From Methanobrevibacter sp. TMH8 (lineage in GTDB: Archaea > Methanobacteriota > Methanobacteria > Methanobacteriales > Methanobacteriaceae), in contig NZ_JAHLZE010000038.1 in assembly GCF_020148105.1 (NCBI RefSeq), positions 105,724 to 169,723 on the forward strand: 64,000 nt of DNA, read 5' to 3'. A model generated the notes under the pieces. The model searched no databases. It saw nothing but the letters and a program-made list of their open reading frames with translations, and was not told the DNA's origin. Shown piece by piece: positions 60,183 through 64,000 of this stretch (its first letter is position 1; each line of letters starts with the position of its first letter). Position numbers and translations under genes: made by a program.

Positions 60183-60210
60183 TCAAGAATTATACTAATA
60201 TAATTCTTGA
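60183..60210 (-). promoter_or_regulatory. Perfect 11-bp inverted repeat overlapping the promoter of the secreted protein
   Basis: TCAAGAATTAT (60183-60193) and ATAATTCTTGA (60200-60210) are exact inverted copies spaced by six bases. A TATA-like ATTATATTAG lies across its middle in minus-strand orientation, about 40 bases before ATG 60157. A dimeric repressor would cover the TATA box. Confidence 0.5.
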
Positions 60211-60757
60211 CTAATAATAATATTATTTTGCATCATATTTATATGTATGTATCCATCCATCCACAATATTCTTATAAAATTTAAAATAAAATATTGCCCC
60301 AGTTCCTTTTATATTTAATTAACATTTATCCCAATCATTATTATTAGTCATCAATAATAAAATAATTATGAAAAATCCACTCAAAATAATTAAAACTATA
60401 ACAAACTATTGCAAACTATAATAGTTACTTCTAATATAATAATCATCCAGTCATTGAACTTTACACCACTATTAATAATTTACCTCCACATTACTGATTT
60501 ATATCATAGTTAAATATGTTTTGTCCCACTAATCCCAATTAAATAATGAATAGGAATTAACATTGTATAATGATATTACATAATGCAACCCATTACTAAT
60601 ATCATCTTGATAAACATGATTTTATTATATTTATAGAAAAACAAAAAATATATTTAATATAATAAATAAACATATTATTACAGCAATTATATTTAATATT
60701 TTAAAAATATTAATATAATAAAACATGGAGAACTAAAATAATAAATAAGGTGATCAA
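60211..60757. other. AT-rich divergent spacer
   Basis: No gene. A short ATCC tandem (ATCCATCCATCC) occurs at about 60251-60262. The right end holds GGTGAT before ATG 60758. Confidence 0.5.
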
Positions 60758-61114
60758 ATGGTAAAATGGGGACCCGTGATTATTGGGTTTATATTAACAA
60801 TTATATTAGCAGCATTAAACCTTTCTTGGGCTTATGAAACAATAGGACTTTTAATAATCGGATTCATTGTTGGATATCTAGCAAAAGAAGGTGCATGGGG
60901 AGGATTAGTTAATGCTGCTATTGCAGGATCTCTAGGAACTATTATTGCAGCTATACTTTTAGCAATAGTAGGACTATTTGGAGGAGTAGCAGGATTAGCA
61001 ATATTCGGATTTGCAGGACTACTAGCTGTTATTGTAAGTTTAATATATTATGCAATAATAATGGGAATTACTGGGGCCATAGGAGGATCATTAGCTGGAG
61101 ATAGAATGAATTAA
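60758..61114 (+). CDS. DUF5518-like small membrane protein
   Basis: A 118-residue protein with about four hydrophobic, Gly/Ala/Ile-rich segments (IIGFILTIILAALNLSWAYE; LLIIGFIVGYLAKEG; GLVNAAIAGSLGTIIAAILL; GITGAIGGSLAGD). The GD/GS-rich repeating pattern is typical of DUF5518-type archaeal membrane proteins. Function unknown. ATG follows GGTGAT. The next gene is a second small membrane protein; they are separated by a long pyrimidine tract, so probably transcribed separately. Confidence 0.65.
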   Translation: MVKWGPVIIGFILTIILAALNLSWAYETIGLLIIGFIVGYLAKEGAWGGLVNAAIAGSLGTIIAAILLAIVGLFGGVAGLAIFGFAGLLAVIVSLIYYAIIMGITGAIGGSLAGDRMN

Positions 61115-61132
61115 ATATATAACTAAAACAGT

Positions 61133-61262
61133 TATTATTTTTAATTTTTTATTTCCTCTTTTTGTTTCTTCTTTTTATTTTCTTAATTTTACTTTTACTC
61201 TTTTTTGTTTCTTCTTTTTTGTTTCTTTTTTTATTCTCCTTTTTTGTCTCTCTATTTTTATT
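61133..61262 (+). terminator. Long pyrimidine tract behind the DUF5518-like gene
   Basis: About 130 bases consist nearly only of T and C with some A, including several copies of TTTGTTTCTTCTTTTT. Multiple T runs of five to eight act as archaeal terminators; the repeated layout is longer than needed for that alone. Confidence 0.55.
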
Positions 61263-61504
61263 ACTCTCTTATTTAAATTAATATAACATATATTTGTTTA
61301 TTAAATAGAATTATTTTTACTCATTTTTATCTGAATTTAATATTTTTATTGAGAATAATAATCAATCATACATTTTTATTTTCTTTTAATAAAAAATAAT
61401 GATTAAAATCAAATAGAAATAATTATAAGAAACAAAATAATATTATAAATATAGAATATAAAAACAAATCAAACACTGATTAAATTCAATGTATGGGTGA
61501 GGAA
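61263..61504. other. AT-rich spacer
   Basis: No gene seen. It ends with the GGTGAGG ribosome site of the next gene at 61496-61502. Confidence 0.5.
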
Positions 61505-61927
61505 ATGGAACTTAAAGATATTTATCAAAATATAAACTGGAGATCTCTGATACTTGGAGCAGCGATCTTTGCATTTATTGTTATTTTAGCTATTGATTAT
61601 AAATTAGATTTTTTACTAATATTTTCATCTGCAGGTCTTTTATATATAGGTTATGCTTCTCGAAACAGATTACAAGGAATTATTCTTGGAGCTATAGGAA
61701 CACTTCCTTTAGGAATAGCTACCATAGCTTTCCAACGTCTTGGACCAATTACTGGGAATAATATTGAAGTTTGGATAATAATTTCATTTTTAGCTATTGG
61801 TGCTTTTTGTGGATTTACTGGATCCTATTTTAGTTCTAGTAGAAAAAAAGCAATTGAAAAGAAAATGGCGCAGGAGAATATAGGCAAAGGTAGTAAAAAA
61901 AAGAATAAAGAAAATAAAACTAAATAA
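61505..61927 (+). CDS. Small membrane protein, 140 aa
   Basis: Starts MELKDIYQNINWRSLILGA with four hydrophobic segments (about 15-33, 37-53, 58-77 and 91-109) and a strongly basic, likely cytoplasmic C-terminus (Lys-rich, about residues 112-140). Distantly like the DUF5518-like protein upstream in size and layout, but not clearly homologous. ATG 61505 was chosen because GGTGAGG sits before it; ATG 61493 overlaps that site. Function unknown. Confidence 0.65.
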   Translation: MELKDIYQNINWRSLILGAAIFAFIVILAIDYKLDFLLIFSSAGLLYIGYASRNRLQGIILGAIGTLPLGIATIAFQRLGPITGNNIEVWIIISFLAIGAFCGFTGSYFSSSRKKAIEKKMAQENIGKGSKKKNKENKTK

Positions 61928-62062
61928 AATAAAATCATTAAAAATATAAAAAATAAAAATTAGAACATGAAAATAAATAATTAAATAAGTAAGAAATAAT
62001 TAAATAATTAATAAATAAGTAATAAATTAAAATAAATAATTAAAATAAAAAATAGAGAATAA

Positions 62063-63154
62063 TTAGGTAATTATTTTCTCTATTCCTCCTTCTTTTAAAG
62101 CTGTTTTTATTTCACGAGCCACTCTTCTACCCATACTCATTGGTTCCCCATAAGTAAGGTAACTGTATGATGAACCATTCATGAAAGTATTAGTTCCACC
62201 ATCAGTTCTTGCACTAATTTCAAATACAATAACTTCAAGATCATCATTAACAAGAGTTTGCATACAGAATGGACCATTCATTCCTGGAGATACTAATTTT
62301 GCAGCTGATTTTACTAATTTTTCACCAATTTCAAATACTTGTGGTAAAAGTGATTCCCTCATAACTACTGGGTGATTTCCTGTTATAACATAAGAAGGAT
62401 CAAAGTTAACATCTAATTGATCTTTAGCTGGCATTCGAACTAAACCATCAATACTAGACTCATATCTACTATCAACACCCATAAGTTCAACTTCATCTTT
62501 TAATGCTGAATAGAAATAGTGTATACAGTAGTTACAACCAGTAACATATTCTTCAATATGTGCTTGTGCAACATCTTCATCTTCAATCCAGTTTCTTTCT
62601 TTCATTGCATCAATTTTTTTATCGAATTCCTCAGGTGAAGAAGCTACAAAGTATCCTCTACCTCCTCGAGCTCCTGGAAACTTAACCATAACAGTTCTAT
62701 CAATTTCTGATGGGTTGCTGTATTTGTAAGGTATCCTTATGTCATTTTCAACTAAAAGTTGACGTTCAAGATCTCGTTCTGCTTCCCATCTTAAGATATC
62801 CCTATTTCCAAACATAGGCACATTAAAATCATCTTCAACTCTGTCAAGACCTGCATAAGCTACAAAAGACCCATGAGGGACAACAATTGAATTCATATCT
62901 TTTAATTTCTGTTGTACATCATCATCCACAATATCTTTGAACTTATCTACCATTATATATTCATCAGCAACATCAAATCGTTTATAAGGTATTTCTCTCC
63001 CTTTTTCACAAACAACGGCAGTGTTAAAACCTTCTTCCTTAGCTCCATTAAGAATATGGAGGGATGTGTGGCTTCCAAGAGTAGCTATAGTAATATCATT
63101 TTTGTCGTATTTATCCAAGATATCCAAAATATCTTGTTTTTTTACCTTTCCCAT
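62063..63154 (-). CDS. purP: 5-formaminoimidazole-4-carboxamide ribonucleotide synthetase
   Basis: A 363-residue ATP-grasp enzyme that uses formate and ATP for the penultimate step of purine synthesis in archaea. The chain shows the N-terminal ATLGSHTSLHILNGAKEEGF, the ATP-grasp loop VMVKFPGARGGRGYFVA near residues 153-169, and C-terminal VFEISARTDGGTNTF. ATG follows GGAGAT. It lies next to the formate transporter gene, and formate is its substrate. Confidence 0.94.
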   Translation of the reverse strand: MGKVKKQDILDILDKYDKNDITIATLGSHTSLHILNGAKEEGFNTAVVCEKGREIPYKRFDVADEYIMVDKFKDIVDDDVQQKLKDMNSIVVPHGSFVAYAGLDRVEDDFNVPMFGNRDILRWEAERDLERQLLVENDIRIPYKYSNPSEIDRTVMVKFPGARGGRGYFVASSPEEFDKKIDAMKERNWIEDEDVAQAHIEEYVTGCNYCIHYFYSALKDEVELMGVDSRYESSIDGLVRMPAKDQLDVNFDPSYVITGNHPVVMRESLLPQVFEIGEKLVKSAAKLVSPGMNGPFCMQTLVNDDLEVIVFEISARTDGGTNTFMNGSSYSYLTYGEPMSMGRRVAREIKTALKEGGIEKIIT

Positions 63155-63814
63155 TATTTTATCTCCTATATTGAGTATATAATATATTCATATATAATCA
63201 TATGATTTTTATATAATAATCATTTACATCTACAGCACATCATTATAATGTGGATTTTTTCTATCAATGATTAATTATTATTAATAATAATTAATAATGA
63301 TAATTCTATTATTTAATAGTACTTTATACTTTATAAGATTATCTGATATTGATCTAAAACAATTTTTTAACAAAAATAAAAATAGATTATTTTCAAATTT
63401 TAAAAGGTATTTCTGATTAAAAATCTCAACAACTATTGTAAATCTATTTTCATCACCGTCAAAAACTATAATTTCTAAAAAATCAAAAAAATCATATTAA
63501 TTAATCCTTTTAAAATAAAAAACAAAAATATCTTGTTCATAATCAAAAACAAATAGAAAAAAATTTTTATTCATATTCATAACCCTAAATTTTTAGTTAT
63601 ATAATTGTATCAAATATTGATAATCTAATAAAAATTAATAAAGTTGATGAAATTAATAAAATTAATAAAAATTAATAAAAAAGAGAATTTTAAAAAAATA
63701 AAGAACATCCAAATTTTATTACTTTAAAAATAAAAAAATTTTAAAATAAAAATTTTAAAATAAAAAATAAAGGTAAAATTTATTAATTTATTACTTTATA
63801 TTAGCGATCTAATT
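63155..63814. other. Spacer purP/fdhC
   Basis: No gene. Near 63236-63252 CACAT and ATGTG form a small hairpin followed by TTTTTT. At 63685-63775 repeated A-rich units (AAAATTTTAAAATAAA) give, on the minus strand, T-runs that could terminate fdhC. Confidence 0.5.
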
Positions 63815-64000
63815 TTACGTGTTTGAATCTTGGCCTCTTAGATAAGTGTACCAGTACAAGACTCCGACGAAGATTGCACCACCAATAATATTTCCAATAG
63901 TAACTGGAATTAAATTGTTAACAATACATTGATACCAAGTAACTTTCCCTAAGAAAATCCCAACAGGTATGAAAAACATATTAGCAACAGAGTGCTCAAA
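63815..64000 (-). CDS. fdhC: Formate transporter, C-terminal part (runs off the right edge)
   Basis: The last 61 codons and stop of a minus-strand gene. The visible sequence [20 protein letters not shown]...[19 protein letters not shown], then a short hydrophilic tail, is the final transmembrane region of the FocA/NirC (formate/nitrite transporter) family; FEHSVANM is a typical pore-proximal motif. In formate-using methanogens this is FdhC. The start and the fdhAB genes, if present, lie outside the window. Confidence 0.88.
   Translation of the reverse strand, partial: FEHSVANMFFIPVGIFLGKVTWYQCIVNNLIPVTIGNIIGGAIFVGVLYWYTYLRGQDSNT

Overview
The window is from a very AT-rich methanogenic euryarchaeon of the Methanobacteriales, most like Methanobrevibacter. 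Four things support this: a block of methanogenesis marker genes (mmp2, 3, 5, 6, 15), CoM/CoB fumarate reductase TfrB, 2-phosphoglycerate kinase for cyclic 2,3-diphosphoglycerate, and a formate transporter. Archaeal information-processing proteins (Nob1, Lhr, NucS, ZPR1, archaeal-type GlyRS, SepF) agree with it. Genus is inferred, not proven. Genes are separated by long AT-rich spacers with archaeal TATA boxes, and Shine-Dalgarno (SD) sequences (GGAGG, GGTGAT, AGGGA) are usually clear, so many start codons can be assigned, several of them TTG or GTG.

Layout. 0-6.9 kb (minus strand): Nob1, a DUF2117 protein, then mmp2, mmp3, mmp6, mmp5 and the start of mmp15, a set tied to methyl-coenzyme M reductase maturation. 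6.9-8.05 kb: a gene-free spacer with a strong small-RNA candidate. 8-9.5 kb: MoaB, PyrE and a PRC-barrel protein. 9.8-14 kb: two tandem copies of a sodium:solute symporter, each followed by a 40-43 residue accessory membrane peptide missed by ordinary ORF cut-offs. 14.5-19.7 kb: aryl-CoA ligase, an ACT protein, a small unknown, IorB and IorA, the set used to turn aryl acetates into aromatic amino acids; the symporters beside it may import the acids. 20-25.7 kb: TfrB, a SpoU methyltransferase, Dcd and GlyRS. 25.8-27.7 kb: two FilR1-type regulators. 29-31.4 kb: a TatD-like hydrolase, then SepF translationally coupled to a DUF1611 protein. 31.4-33.8 kb: a 2.4 kb gene desert with two RNA candidates. 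33.8-47.3 kb: 2-phosphoglycerate kinase, ZPR1, NadA, MscS, RNase Z, NadC, a MetX-like hydrolase, a ferredoxin, NucS and an MntP-MoxR-VWA operon. 47.3-48.1 kb: a structured leader in front of a short secreted protein. 48.3-64 kb: GyrI-like protein, nitrilase, flavin-binding protein, HEAT protein, Lhr helicase, flavodoxin, NfeD-stomatin pair, TfoX-C protein, diaminopimelate dehydrogenase, small secreted and membrane proteins, PurP, and the end of FdhC.

Most interesting points: (1) the 47.63-47.79 kb leader, where one strand segment can pair either inside the leader or with the ribosome-binding region of the downstream gene; (2) several short, structured, C-rich RNA candidates in gene-free spacers; (3) three genes (ddh, a MetX-like hydrolase, a SpoU methyltransferase) whose conserved N-terminus has no well-placed ATG/GTG/TTG start; (4) symporter plus mini-protein pairs next to the aryl-acetate pathway. 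No tRNA, rRNA, CRISPR array or insertion sequence was recognised.
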